The notes beneath the pieces were generated by a model. It had not been told where the DNA came from. It ran no database searches and was given only the letters and a program-made list of their open reading frames with translations. A stretch of DNA of 64,000 nt, taken from assembly GCA_021234155.1 (NCBI GenBank), contig JAJEKV010000061.1, positions 5,636,653 to 5,700,652 on the forward strand, written 5' to 3'. Positions 12,772 through 24,600 of the stretch are shown piece after piece. Both the position numbers and the translations under genes were made by a program. Within the stretch, counting starts at the first letter, position 1. The number at the start of each line of letters is the position of its first letter. Origin of the DNA: Isoetes taiwanensis (Eukaryota > Streptophyta > Lycopodiopsida > Isoetales > Isoetaceae).

Positions 12772-13489
12772 TCAAACAGTAAAAAGTTTGAATTTATTGG
12801 CAGGGTAAGCTCTGGGGACATAGTGAGACTTGAAAGCTTTGGCAAAGACCTTATATCGGCATCTGCCTTGTGTCAGTCCATGAGAACGTGCATATTCCTT
12901 CCACCAAGTACGGGCTGACCCTGTGAGGTTGGTGGTAGCAACCTTGCCGATATCCTTCTCCGTCATTCCATAAGACTTGCCGAATTCATGCATCTCATCT
13001 AACCAGGATTCAACATCGACCCTTGATCTGGTCTTACCCGAAAACTGGGCCAAGGGCCAACTTACGATTCTTCCAAATGCTTGTAATAGCAGAGTCCATG
13101 GTCTTTTGATAGTCCTTCATTTTGGAGTTAGCATGATCTCCTGAGGACTCCGAGGGATTCAATGACTCGGACGAATTGGAACTTGCATCCGATAAGGAGC
13201 TGCTCCGTGTATGCTTTGAGCGTGTGGATGTAGCTGGAGCAGGTACTGGTACAACAGGTGGTGGTGGTGGCAGGTGATTGGCTACAGCCGGAATCTCCGG
13301 ACCGTATTCCTGGGGTATTGCTGGTGGATTATTCTGAAGTACATAAGCTTGGAGCTCAGTAAGTTGACACTTCATAAGTACGAACTCTTGCTCTGGATTT
13401 AGACGACAGGGTTGCACGGGAGTCGCCCATGGAAGGGGACGTGCACCGTTTAAAATAGAGACAAAAGTAGAGATAAGCAAGATATACAA
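12772..13489 (-). pseudogene. Gag (Ty3/gypsy), two frames
   Basis: The downstream half (12,772-13,053) has FSGKTRSRVDVESWLDEM and LTGSARTWWKEYARS, the retrotransposon gag core (a W-L-E helix, then A-x-x-W-W). The upstream half (13,034-13,489) is a low-complexity N-terminal region rich in proline and serine. The halves overlap in different frames. No CCHC zinc knuckle was seen before the remaining pol text, so the gag C-terminus and most of the protease appear deleted. Confidence 0.8.
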
Positions 13490-13634
13490 GCATTAACTTA
13501 TGATTTGCATGCAAGGCATTCATTAGAGGGAGAATAAAAATGTCAAAATTTATATTAAAGAATGGCATACAAATGGCAATTTTCATATTACATATTTCTT
13601 AATGGCCTAAGGCCATACATCCATAAAACATTTA

Positions 13635-14798
13635 GAAACTAGGTCCTGCATCCTCATCCATTGGGGTAGGTAGCAGCGGCGGTTGGCGGTGTCGAAGTAG
13701 TGTAACACCGAGGCTAGTGGTACGAGCAGCCACGGAGGCAATCTCTGAAGGAAATGCCGTGGCCCATGGAGCGGCTACCAGGAGCTTTATGCTCATCCAT
13801 GGCGCAATATCCTGCCCCAGAGCGGTCAAAGCAAAATCCCGTCGCATGAGCACATATGTGAGCGTGCGAGGCTGGAGTTTCTTATGGCCGGCTAGGGTGG
13901 AGAGAGCATAAAGTGCCCACCATGATGCTTCTACCTTTGGAGCTAAATCCCGAGCAACAAAAAGGACCTATCCCTGCTTGAAAGCTGAAAGGAAGAAGCG
14001 GGTAGTGTGATTTCCCAAGGCACTACCCTCAGGAATAACAAAGGTGGCTACCTCCTTCTCGAGGTCCATGGTGACCTCCTCTTCCTTTGCTTCTTGCTTC
14101 TCTTCCTTCAAATGTTCCTTGTTATCACAAAGATCTTCTCCTTCTTCATCTGATTCCGAGGGAATATCCACCATGTTAATATTCGAGACATGTGGTCCCA
14201 TAGCAACAAAAGCTTCCTCAGGTGGTTGTGATGGAGCCTCTTGCAACATAAGATGTCGCAAGTGCAAGAGGGCATCAACCCGGCTCAATGGTCTCCTGAT
14301 GAAGCTGAAGCAATTGATGTGCTTCCTCTGGGAGCTCGGCCGGTGTGAAGTCGATGAAATCATCCATGCAGTACTCGGCGAGCTTGTATAGAACATGCGT
14401 CTTCTTCTTGACTTTTGGTCTACAATGATGTGGTATGTCCACATGATATCCTCCAATAGGAGGTATTCCTGACCTTGGTGGTGGATGACGGGGAGTGTAT
14501 CTAGTTCGGTAAGTCGAGCTCTCTGGTCTCGGTATAGAGGCATTTGCTCAGCTAGCTGCTTCCAGCGAACAAAGTCATCCTTTCTGACATGCTCGTCGTC
14601 TTCCTCTTCTATTATAGCCGGCGCTTTCCCCTTCTCCGCAAGCAAAGCTTCATCTTCGATGTATTGGTCTATAAGAATGGCCAAGGCAAAGTTTACATCT
14701 AGATAGAGGCGAGGTGGGTCACCAAGGGTGACGCAAAGGGGAACCATTTCCTGAGTATAAAACTCGAGGAAAGCAGCATAGTCCGGATGGGACTGCAT
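13635..14798 (-). pseudogene. Extra pre-gag ORF, about 388 codons with one TAG
   Basis: A frame opens at MQSHPDYAAFLEFY (14,798), is interrupted by one TAG at 13,968-13,970, and continues in the same frame to a stop near 13,635, ending PMDEDAGPSF. It contains a long acidic stretch (EEEDDEHVRKDD; later EESDEEGED-like text with many E and K). Upstream, around 14,820-14,905, another frame reads WDPQVPFDLLQPYLLQ and probably belonged to the same protein before a frameshift. It has the same orientation as gag-pol and sits between the 5' LTR and gag. I do not recognise a domain. Tat/Ogre retrotransposons are known to carry an extra ORF at this place, but no similarity was demonstrated here. Confidence 0.55.
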
Positions 14799-15009
14799 AT
14801 TAGTGATGAAGTCAACTCTTGGAGCAAGTAAGGCTGTAGGAGGTCAAATGGAACCTGGGGATCCCAATGCTCACCGTCCTGGTATCATTGGAGGAGGTTA
14901 GGAGCATCCATGTGTGTAGGCGAGTTGTGGAGGAGGAGGGAAAGAGCAAGGAAAACAGAAAGGGAATGAAACCCTAAATTTGTTTTAATGTCACTTTATT
15001 TTAAAAATT

Positions 15010-15025
15010 ATGCTGACGTCAGCAT
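15010..15025. promoter_or_regulatory. Perfect 16-bp palindrome with TGACGTCA core
   Basis: ATGCTGACGTCAGCAT is perfectly self-complementary and centred on TGACGTCA, the classic bZIP (CRE/TGA-type) site. It lies between the two pre-gag ORFs of the retrotransposon. A role as an internal promoter or enhancer site is inference. Confidence 0.4.
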
Positions 15026-15540
15026 CAGTCATAAAGTAAATATAATAAATAAATAAAAAATTTAATTTCGTCGGTAACTAAAAGAGATATACAAGACAAA
15101 ATATTGTAGTCTAGAGAGCAAAATTTTTGTATTTCTATTCAACGTATATACACAACAAAATGTTTTACAAAATCACTTTGGAGAAGACAAGCTGTCAAAT
15201 CAATTATGGTCTCCTTGAATACGTCGTGTCAAGGCCAGGTCCTTTAGCATGATGGTAACCCTCTTAGCATGGATAGCACAGAGGTTAACATCCCCAAAAC
15301 ATGCCACAAGATAATCTTCAGCGGCCTCCTGAAGAGCGAGCATAGCAAAGGCTTGGAACCGAAGATCGGTTCGATACTCCTGTGCAATCGGTCCGATACT
15401 CATGTGCTATCTCTCGGACCAGGTGCTGAAAGGAAAACTTCCGTAACAGAAGCTCCACCGTTTTCTGAAATTTCTTGATCTCCCTCAACGCCACAGTACC
15501 TGGCTTGTACGTATAGGGCTTCCATTGCTAGGACGGCCTC

Positions 15541-16270
15541 TTAGGAAGGGTCTTGCCCCCCGAAACGGGGCGAGGCCGAGCAGCATCTACACGGTCCTGC
15601 CAATACCACCCACGGTCTTCGGCTTCTCCTTATAGACACTTCCAGACTTCCGTGTCGTGTACTTCCTCCTTCGTTTGGAAACATGGGTTTCAGTCTGTTC
15701 CGGGGCCCGTTGCGTATCGTGCTCCTGATTTTGCCGAGTCTGGTGCTGATCCTCATTTTGTTTGGCAGGTTCCTCTGCTCGTTGCTGCTCCACCCGTTCA
15801 GCTTCTTATTGTGCGGCATGAGCAGCTGCCATGCGCTCCACCACCTCGGCGAGGCGACGAACAGTGGCCCTTCTGAGCAGCTCAGTCTTGTATCTGTCCG
15901 GTCTAGCCTGCATGTCCAGCTGGATATCATGTAGTCCACTTCAAGATACTCTGAAATGTCGCCCCAAATAAAACTTTGGGTCGCCTCATCATAGTAGTAG
16001 GGAGAAGATTAAACAGTTTTCCTGCGATTATGGCTTGCCCGTCTCCCAGGTAGACATACTCTCTATCCGGAGCTTTTGGGTCTCCCCTCTCCATCTCGTG
16101 CGCATCGTCGCCTCGGGCTAGCCCCATAATTCTTTCGGCCTCTGTCAGGATTGCTTCATCTTCACTCACCTCTATACACGAAGGAGAGTAGAACTTGACC
16201 AGCATCAGGACTTGGTCGGGCTGCTCTACCAATGTGTAGGGCTCTCTAAAGTGTTCAGCTTTAGGAGGAA
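15541..16270 (-). pseudogene. Second pre-gag ORF region, frameshifted
   Basis: One frame (15,927-16,232, open slightly further upstream) has a hydrophilic sequence with DEAILTEAERIMGL and YVYLGDGQAIIAGKLFNLLP. Another frame (about 15,587-15,793) continues as a charged region with EQQRAEEPAKQNEDQHQTRQ and a basic KRRRKYTTRKS stretch. The ordered composition (globular part, Q/E-rich linker, basic tail) suggests one protein disrupted by frameshifts. The family is not recognised. With the 13.6-14.9 kb ORF it fills about 3.5 kb between the PBS and gag. Confidence 0.45.
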
Positions 16271-17102
16271 GCGCTCGGACAGATGAAAAATAGGGTAGGG
16301 AACCCTATGTCCGGTGGCGAACCGCTGAACAAGCTCAGTTAGCAGGAGCTCCACCTTGCTTGAATCGTCAACGAACTGCTCTCCAAGCTCAGCAAAAATC
16401 TAATGGATGCTGAGGTTACAGTAACTAACGTAACCTCGGGTACGGGACATGTTCATTTGTGCAGGGAAAGGTACGGAAAGAAGGCGCTGGTACAACGGTG
16501 GTGGCGGCGACCACGATCGGGGTCACGGAGAAGCAAGGTCTTCTCCGGTGGCTATGGCGGACGGGCGAGGCGGCAGGCGCAACAGACGAAACGGGAATAA
16601 AAAAAAATAACCGTGACTTTTCAAATTTTAAATTTCAAGAAGTTAAAAAAAAAAAAAGATATATGCGCGTATTTTTATACGCGTTTTTATATGGGGCGTG
16701 ATAGAAAAAATACGTGGTTAGAATCAGATTCTGAGTCGATGTTTTGCCGATCACGCCCCTTTGACTCCTTAGCCCATTTGATGCCATTTTGACGCTGGCT
16801 TTCTATGCCTCTTAGTCAATTGGACTGTTCCAAATGCATTGGTGCAAAAATCGCCTCCATCCGAGCTACCTAGAGAAAGTTATGGCCCTTGGAAACAAGA
16901 GGCCTCCTTCTCTCCAAGAACTTATGCGTAACTCTAATAGCTCACACCTTAGTTCCTAACTAGTTTAATTCTCTCATAACTAGGCCAACACATATACTAG
17001 CTATGGAATTGGGATAGTTTAACTTAAGTTAAGTCCTCTACAGCTAACCAATCTAACGAGTCAGTCTATGGCCATTGCAATGATTTGGTCTACTAAAATC
17101 AT

Positions 17103-17114
17103 GCTCTAATACCA
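17103..17114 (-). other. Primer binding site, initiator tRNA-Met type
   Basis: On the minus strand TGGTATTAGAGC lies one base inside the 5' LTR end. It differs at one position from TGGTATCAGAGC, the common plant PBS complementary to the initiator tRNA-Met 3' end. Confidence 0.9.
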
Positions 17115-17115
17115 C

Positions 17116-18584
17116 TGTGACGCTCCAGAATCTATACGATGCTCCTATCGTACAAATACGGGGAATTCCCCTCCCATGGCGACTAGGCCTTCCGTCTAAC
17201 TTGGACCCACTTGGGATGGCCAAGTGTCCGGGTGAGGAACACGGAAGTGTCATTCGCCCCACGTCCTCTATGGGAATCCTGTACAGTGGAAGCATACGTA
17301 CATGTCAGCACATATCAATCATACACAAATAATATACCACCACGAAGGGTGGTACATGCTTCATCATATCAATAGCAATACAAGTACAAGATATATAAAT
17401 AATATACCATAAATAAGGGCTCTACCCTGGGCTCAGACTCCAGGAGTTTGATTAACGGTCAAGGCCCCAAGATAACAACAGATAGAGATATAACATGGCA
17501 TTGGCTGGCATAGGACAATGGCTAGGGTAGTCCAATCCATCTGCCCCTCCTGTGCACACTTTGCAGATAGGCTGAAACATGCTATGGCGTGATTGTAGCC
17601 TTCCAGAGACGCAATCTCATGGAATCACCCTACGAGACTACTCCAAGTTACATCTTCCCGGTCTGATGAGGCAGGTCAGGGAGGCGTCCCCTCCCTAGGC
17701 ACAATGGATGCCACCTCGGTGCACACGCATCTGTACCCGACTTTAAACCCTCAAAATCCATGGGTCGCCTCAACGCACCCATCGAGCCCAGGACGTCCCT
17801 ATAGGCACGTATCCTGCGACCCAGGAGATGTCAGGCCCATAACCGGCCCCAACGCGAGGACCAACTATAAGCCTAGCACACTGTAGGAGCCCCAGTATCT
17901 GCGCTCAGCAAGGCTCCATCCCCGCTTCACTATGGTACCCATTATCTGATACTCAGTCACATCCGCAGCCTCCACAGCCAGGCGGGCTCTTGTGCACATG
18001 CCGCATTTACTGGGTCTTAAGGGTTCTAGCTAGAGACATATCTACTTCTAGGAAGCTTTCCGGTCTTTACCCACCCTTAACCCCAGACTCACAGGAGAAA
18101 CAGAAGGAGAGAACATAATCATAAGCAAAGTATCCATCATCATATACATAATAGAGAAATTAACCATCCATGTAATCATCCAAGGGTTAGCTGAAGCACA
18201 AGCTATCTAGAGACGAACCGGTCTCTTGGCTAGAACCATTGTCACGAAAGGCTTCCATTCTTCTGGTCTAGTTGCAGTGGCTGGTGGCTCCTCCTTCCTC
18301 CAACTCTTCTCAAATCGATTTGGGGCAGAATTGGGGGTAGGGACCTAATTTGGACCCTATTCTTAGCAAGTTTCCTCTGGCCAATCGATTTGGGCTAGGT
18401 GGCACTCCCCAATTAGTTGATTTTTACTGCTTAATACATTAACTAGCCTAATTAGGTTATTTAACTTGCTAATAATATTAGCATAACCCAAGTTATCCCT
18501 TAATGACCCATAAGGGTCCACTTACACCCTGGTGATGTGTCATAGTATATATACGTATACCATATAAATACGTGGAACGTCACA
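17116..18584 (-). repeat. 5' LTR of the Ty3/gypsy element
   Basis: 1469 bp, TGTGACGCTCC to GAACGTCACA, flanked on the right by the target duplication ATTTG (18585-18589). Both termini are the inverted pair TGTGACG / CGTCACA. Confidence 0.93.
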
Positions 18585-18630
18585 ATTTGATTTTGAAAGG
18601 ACATATGTTATCGTGCTTTCTAATTTGCAG

Positions 18631-18690
18631 GTTAGCGCCATGGATGTACGTCATGCCTACTGGAATTATCCAGGTTCAATTCCTGGAGGG
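18631..18690 (+). other. tRNA-like / SINE-like Pol III boxes
   Basis: CCAGGTTCAATTCCTGG at 18670-18686 is a complete T-arm (5-bp stem, 7-nt loop), and TTAGCGCCATGG upstream approximates an A box. I could not close an acceptor stem or assign an anticodon, so it is a tRNA-derived fragment and not a tRNA gene. Confidence 0.35.
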
Positions 18691-21600
18691 CACTTTATTT
18701 CAGTTGCAATCTATTATATGATTGCATGATCACATAGATTGTCACAAGAATTTTTAATCGAATTTCAATAACTTGAATTGCATGGGGTATACTCTATTTT
18801 ATAGATGTGCTTTATGCAAAGTGATTCATTGTGTATAAATCGCCTATATTTGTGAACCACAAACCATTTGTTAGACCATTGAGCATAATTCCCTTGTATA
18901 ATTTGCATGTATTTGTGAACCATCGAGGATTTGTTTGACCATTGTGTGTTGTCTGCAAATTCTCCTGTATTTGACAATCACAGAGTATTTATTGTAAGAA
19001 AATATCATTTAGAACCTCTTATTCTTATGACCATATATTCATATTTCATTTACACACAAATCTAAGGCCAACCATAGAATATTTTCATTTTTCATATCAA
19101 ACTCTTATATTTTAGATGTTGAAATTAGGGATCCCAAAGGAATGCCCAGATTGCTTGATCCTCAGCATATGCCAGATTGTTCTCCTAATCAATAGTCCAA
19201 ATAGCCATATAGCAAGATTTAACAAGAGCATTGATAGACTGTAAAGTTAAATTCATAGAGAAAAAGGATATGGATTTTCTAGTATAAGGATGCCATTTCA
19301 GTTTGCTATCTCCAGCTCCAACTAGATGACTTGCAAACATATAGAATGGCCAGGCTCTAATACCAATTATTAGACACTGACACTCATAGTGCTAACTGAC
19401 ACCAAAAGGGCGGATCCTTTTTGGAAATCGTTATCCAATGGCCCTAACCTTTCCATATGTCACACCCTAAATCCACAAGGCTAACTAACACACCAAAGGG
19501 GAGTAATAATTTTCCATGAGCCCGAACATTTTCAAGGCTTTATTCCATACCCCACATGCCATATCAATTCCTCTCTCTCTCCCCTTAAGGTGCTTGCCCT
19601 CAAACATTTAAAACATATCAATGTTGCCATGAGGAATTAAACCTTGGTTTTGAAACTAACATCCTAAGTCCTAAATCCATAGGGCTAACCAACACACCAA
19701 AAGAGATGATCCTTTGTTATCCAATTGAACCGAACCTTTTCAGGGCTTTATCCCATACCCCACACCATATCAAATGGCATGACATATGTGATTGGAATCG
19801 GGTGCTAGGACTTACATTGGGTGTCTTCATAGGATGGCATGCCATATATTTTTGGAATGGAGTGATATGAGGTTGTTCTTACACTATGTTGGTGGTGCTG
19901 ACTTATGTATACATAACAACTCTGATTAGCTACTCTGCCAATTGATAACTTAGGTAATGCACGAGCAGAAAGATGCAAACGAGGGACGTGGCTACTTGCC
20001 AATTTTGGGTTCAAGCTACCGCAAATTTGTTTCATCGCTTTTGATTAAAGCCGCAAAACCAATACAAGGAATATCTTTTATGACACACTAAATATACATA
20101 AGCTAGAATTCCAAATGCATTTGCTTGCTTGACAATGGTTAGTGGCATTCATATGGTAACGTTATAACATTACAAGAGATTTTTTTTATTTTTGCCTTAT
20201 AACTATATTCAAGAGTGCATTGCCGATAGCTGTTAGCGCGTTCTATATGTAATCTAAAAGACCAACTTTATCTTTGCTCTTAATATAGTTTGCATGCTAC
20301 CATTCTATATTCTACTATTTTGCGACATGGTGGGAGCATAGCTTTTGCTCAATGTCAATCTGCAAAAGAAGCAGATAAAAATCTCATTAGAAACTTTTGT
20401 CAGATACATGAGTTCAAATGGAAACAAAATGCAAAGGAAAATACTTGTGTTAGGTACATGACTTCAAATAACAACAAAATGCAAGGAAGAATACCTGAAT
20501 GCGCTTGTGCTGGGGCAAGGTGTGTGCTGCTGGAGCAATATCAGGATAATCATCATCATCATCACCACAATGGGCATGAACCCACAAGAAACTGGCCATT
20601 ACTATGCAAATTAATGAAGAGAGATAGAAATTTGGGAGAGAGGAAACAAGGCCCACAAACTCGACTAGATCCGCTTCGAGCAATGGTATTTATGTCGGGG
20701 AATTTATCCTAGGTGGCACAAAAAGTGCTAACATGGCACGTGCGCGTGGACGCCTTTGGCCCGCGCAAGGTCTTCTCGAGTCAACCTACTTTTCTCTTTA
20801 GAGACACGTTCCATGAGGTGTAAAATTTGGCCACATCAGCAAAGTCGGGTAGGACTAGGGTTTATGTGTCTTCATACCCTGGCGATGCATAGCAGAGATG
20901 GTGGCATAGATCTTTGATGACCATACGTTTCCATCACTGTTTGCAAGCTTCATAAGATAATTCTATCATCATCAGCTATTTAAGCTTCGTCAAGTTTTGA
21001 ATGTGCAATCCTGTGGTACGTATTTCCATGTTTAAAGCTTCGTCAAGTTCTGAATTTCTATTTCTGTGGTATGTGTTTCCATATTGAGCTTTGCCAATTA
21101 TGGTTCCAATTATGCATGGTTGAACTGTTTTCTGCTAACTGTCTTTGAAATTTTTTGCCTGAATGTGAGTACGCACTCAAGCAAGCTTTAGTGCATTCTC
21201 TGCTTAACTTTCAAGGAAGGCATTTCTGTACACTTGATATGCAACGGTATACATTCATGTGAATTATCTGATGTTCTTTGATTAACAGTTTGTTTCCCAT
21301 GGAAAAAAGTTGTTTAGTACAGTCGAGATAATTATGATCAGCAAGTTGTAGACATGCTTCGTTAACAAGTTTACGAAGATCAAACATGCATTCGTCAAAT
21401 GCGTGCTAGTTCCTTGTGAACTGTCATGTCATTTCAGATGGAGAGGTGACAGGTACCTGCATGATGGGGGAGCAGGCCTAACTTGCTTCTCTGTTGCCCT
21501 TGATTGAAGGGAAATCCCTTCTTTCCATAAAGTCTTCCAATTAATGAATCCATCATTCCTTTCCTTTTTCTTTTCCCCTACTTATTTTTATCCTGTTATT

Positions 21601-24600
21601 TTTGTTAGGAATTATTCATCTTAATCACATTCTTTTCCTATTATGGCATTTGGCTCCACTATCGTACCTTTCGTAGATTTCTCTTTCTCCTCCTGTTCCT
21701 GCTGCTGCTCATGAATCTATGAATATTTGATTGCAAGCTTTCGGAATTCTTACAGTTTCTTTGGAATTTGTAATCTTCTTCACAATAATGACCTGAAGGG
21801 GGAACTTACAAAAGATGTGAAGACATCACAAAAATTTTATAGTGTATAGGGTCTCTGCTGAATGAGGGATGAGGAAAAGCTGGCAAATTGCAGCTGACAA
21901 TAATATATACTGAGATCTATGAGTTCATGAGTATCATCCAAGCTATTAATCACAGTCTGCACCAAATTTACCATGCATCAGAAACTCTAAATAAAAAATT
22001 GAAGGCTAAAAAAATGGAAAGAACACTGAGGGAAACTATTATGAGGATTTAAACTGTTTGTACATGTTACATGACTTCTAAAATGGCGATTTAATTTGTA
22101 TGTACATGTTACATGGCTTCTTTAAAGTTTAACTTGTGCAATGGAAAGACATGCATTCATGCTTATGTTAGCCGCGACGAAAAGACATGCATTTATGCTT
22201 ATGTTAGCCGAGCAACAGAGGTAAGACCAGAGGCAATGGAATTGTAAAACAACTGCAATAAATGCATGTAGAAGCCTATGGTTCCATTATCTACAGTGCA
22301 ATTGCAAAACAACTGCAACAAATGTACGCAGAAGATATACCTTACCAGCAGGGCGAAGCAAATCTTCAAATAGGTCTATGAACATCCAAATGTATAGCAC
22401 TGCGACATTTGGCCTGATTGTAACCAGTTTCTCAGTAGTCAATTTCTATCTTGCATTGTACTCAAAAGTTTTACCTTTTTCCTGGTTGTTTTATGTACTG
22501 TGATTTGAGAATCATTCTGTTTATCACCACTTGAATCTCATTATATGCCATGTTCTGTGTGGTATCTTTAACCTGGCAATCATTTATTAACTCATTTACA
22601 AGATCTTAAAACTTTCAGATGGCTTTTGCCCCGATAAATTTTTGGTAGAGGCTTTATTGATGCTACTGAGTAATGCAGCAGATCATACAACTCATTTTTT
22701 TTATCTTATTTAAAGCACTTGAACCGCTAAATTGGAATGCAAAAAATTCTGCGGTCAAAATACAAATTGTGTTTTGCAGCATCTGGTGATTGCACAAGTT
22801 TTGTACTCAATGTTTTTGAAACAAAAAAGTTTGATGAAGAAGGAAACAAGACACGCTGAAACAATGATGCGTGCACATACTTTCCTTTCTGTGCAAACCC
22901 TTGCTTACGCTTCTGAGTAGGGTATATGCTATTCTTTTTCTTCTTGGGTCATTTGTCCATCCTCTGTTTCAACCCATTTGCTTTTCCTTTTTGTATTTGA
23001 ATTGTTCCACCATTGTTCTTTGCTTAGGCAGCAGGCGGTAGCAGGCTGGCCATCGCTGGGACTTCTACAATCTCTTTTTAAATTCTTAGTCAAGCAAAGT
23101 CATGGATGCCACTCGCCAGCAGCATTTTCATGCTTCCATAGTCTCTTTTGGATTCCATAGTCAAGCACAGTTATGGATGCTGCTCGCGTCAACGAAATCT
23201 TGAAGCCAAATTTTGAAACCACATTTTGCTAGATCGAGTATTTCAATTTACCGTATAAGCCAAGAAGATAATCTCAAGTGCTGAAGGAATGCTTGTGGAG
23301 TTATAATGGATTCAAATCCCCTATATCGACTACCCATCTTATTCCTCCTTTGGAATTCTAGAGGCAAACATGTCTTCAACGAGACCTTAAGATCAGCAAG
23401 GATGGAATGCAATTATTGATGCCAATGCCAATCATGGAGAAGGTAAGATGGCTTCTTCGCTTGTTTTGTAGGCTACCTTTTAAGGGCATGAAAGAAGCCA
23501 TATTTAGATTTTCAAAACTTCTGAAGACAGTAGTTACCAGGTAGAAGGATCCATAAATATATTATAAAAATGGAGCTAATTTCTGAAGTGGTTGTTGGAA
23601 ATGTAGCTGTTCATATTTATAGGTGCTTGGTGGAGGCACAGAGCGTCTAACCAGTTGCAGTACCAAGATGTGGTATAATGATTTCTGGATATCCAGGTAA
23701 AGATTGCCTTGCCTTAGAATATATTGAGAAGATGCAAGATAATGGCGTACGATGGGGAAAGCGCATTTTTGAGAAATCACATTTATTAGCTGATTTTGGA
23801 AAGCAAATGGAGGATATAGCATCTTAAGATCATCAATCTTCCAGAAGGTAAACAAATACACACCCATTGAAAGATAAATGCGAGTTAGACATCAATAGTG
23901 CATTTGTAATACTTTGGAACTTTTGGCCACATTATGGCTGAGGACATCGCCCCAGCAAAGGCAGCGCTGTCTGCATTCTTTCTGCATGCAGTTATTTAGG
24001 AATGGTAAATGAAGGCTACCACTGTCTTTTTATATCAGAAGTGAGCATCATGTTCTGACAGTGATAGTATGATTGGTTGTGATGGACAGGTAAATGTAGT
24101 TGAGCCTTTCATAAATGGCTTGCAAATTTCTCCTGGTTCGACTTCTTGAAGTCAGGGCCTGGTCATATGTAGCCGTTGATAGTGATTCTTCCATTCCAGT
24201 CATCCAAAACTGAAGGGTCACACGCAGCAAAATGATAGCCAAAAATGATAGCTATGGAGCCCAGTTGACAGGGATTGCTTCCACGGGCTCCTGCCCTCGG
24301 TTGAATGGATTCCTTGGCAGGAATCAGTTCGATCTCAACGCGTGGCTTAGAGTTCTTCGTCAGCACCTCAAATTTCAAACACTCCTCCTCGAGAAAGAAG
24401 GAAGAAGGCTGAAGCTGTCGATGGCTTCATGTGACCCCAGCAATGATATTGAGTTCATATCAACAGGAAACGCTCCCAGTTGACGGCGTCGTGTGAACTG
24501 ACCCTCAAAGGAATGAAGTTGTCCCATGAAAGGTTACAACTTGTTTATTTATGCATCCACTTCTATATATCAGATCATGTTCTGGTACCAAATCCAATGC

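Larger units (their letters stand above)
8514..18584 (-). mobile_element. Ty3/gypsy LTR retrotransposon, structurally complete, coding-dead
   Basis: Both LTRs begin TGTRACG and end CGTCACA. The 5-bp target duplication ATTTG is at 8509-8513 and 18585-18589. On the minus strand the order is 5' LTR (17,116-18,584), initiator-Met PBS, extra ORFs, gag, protease remnant, RT, RNase H, integrase, PPT, 3' LTR (8,514-10,075). The RT-RNase H-integrase order marks Ty3/gypsy. The two LTRs differ by many substitutions and indels (1562 versus 1469 bp), so the insertion is old, and every coding region carries frameshifts or stops. Confidence 0.93.

Noticed and set aside
18631-18690. Functional tRNA gene
   Set aside because: Only the T-arm is convincing; no acceptor stem or anticodon arm could be closed.
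20290-20712. 140-codon plus-strand open frame with a His run
   Set aside because: The His run is a CAT/CAC microsatellite and no domain or splice context supports it.
24048-24483. Possible exon on either strand
   Set aside because: Frames are broken by stops and have no recognisable motif or paired splice sites.
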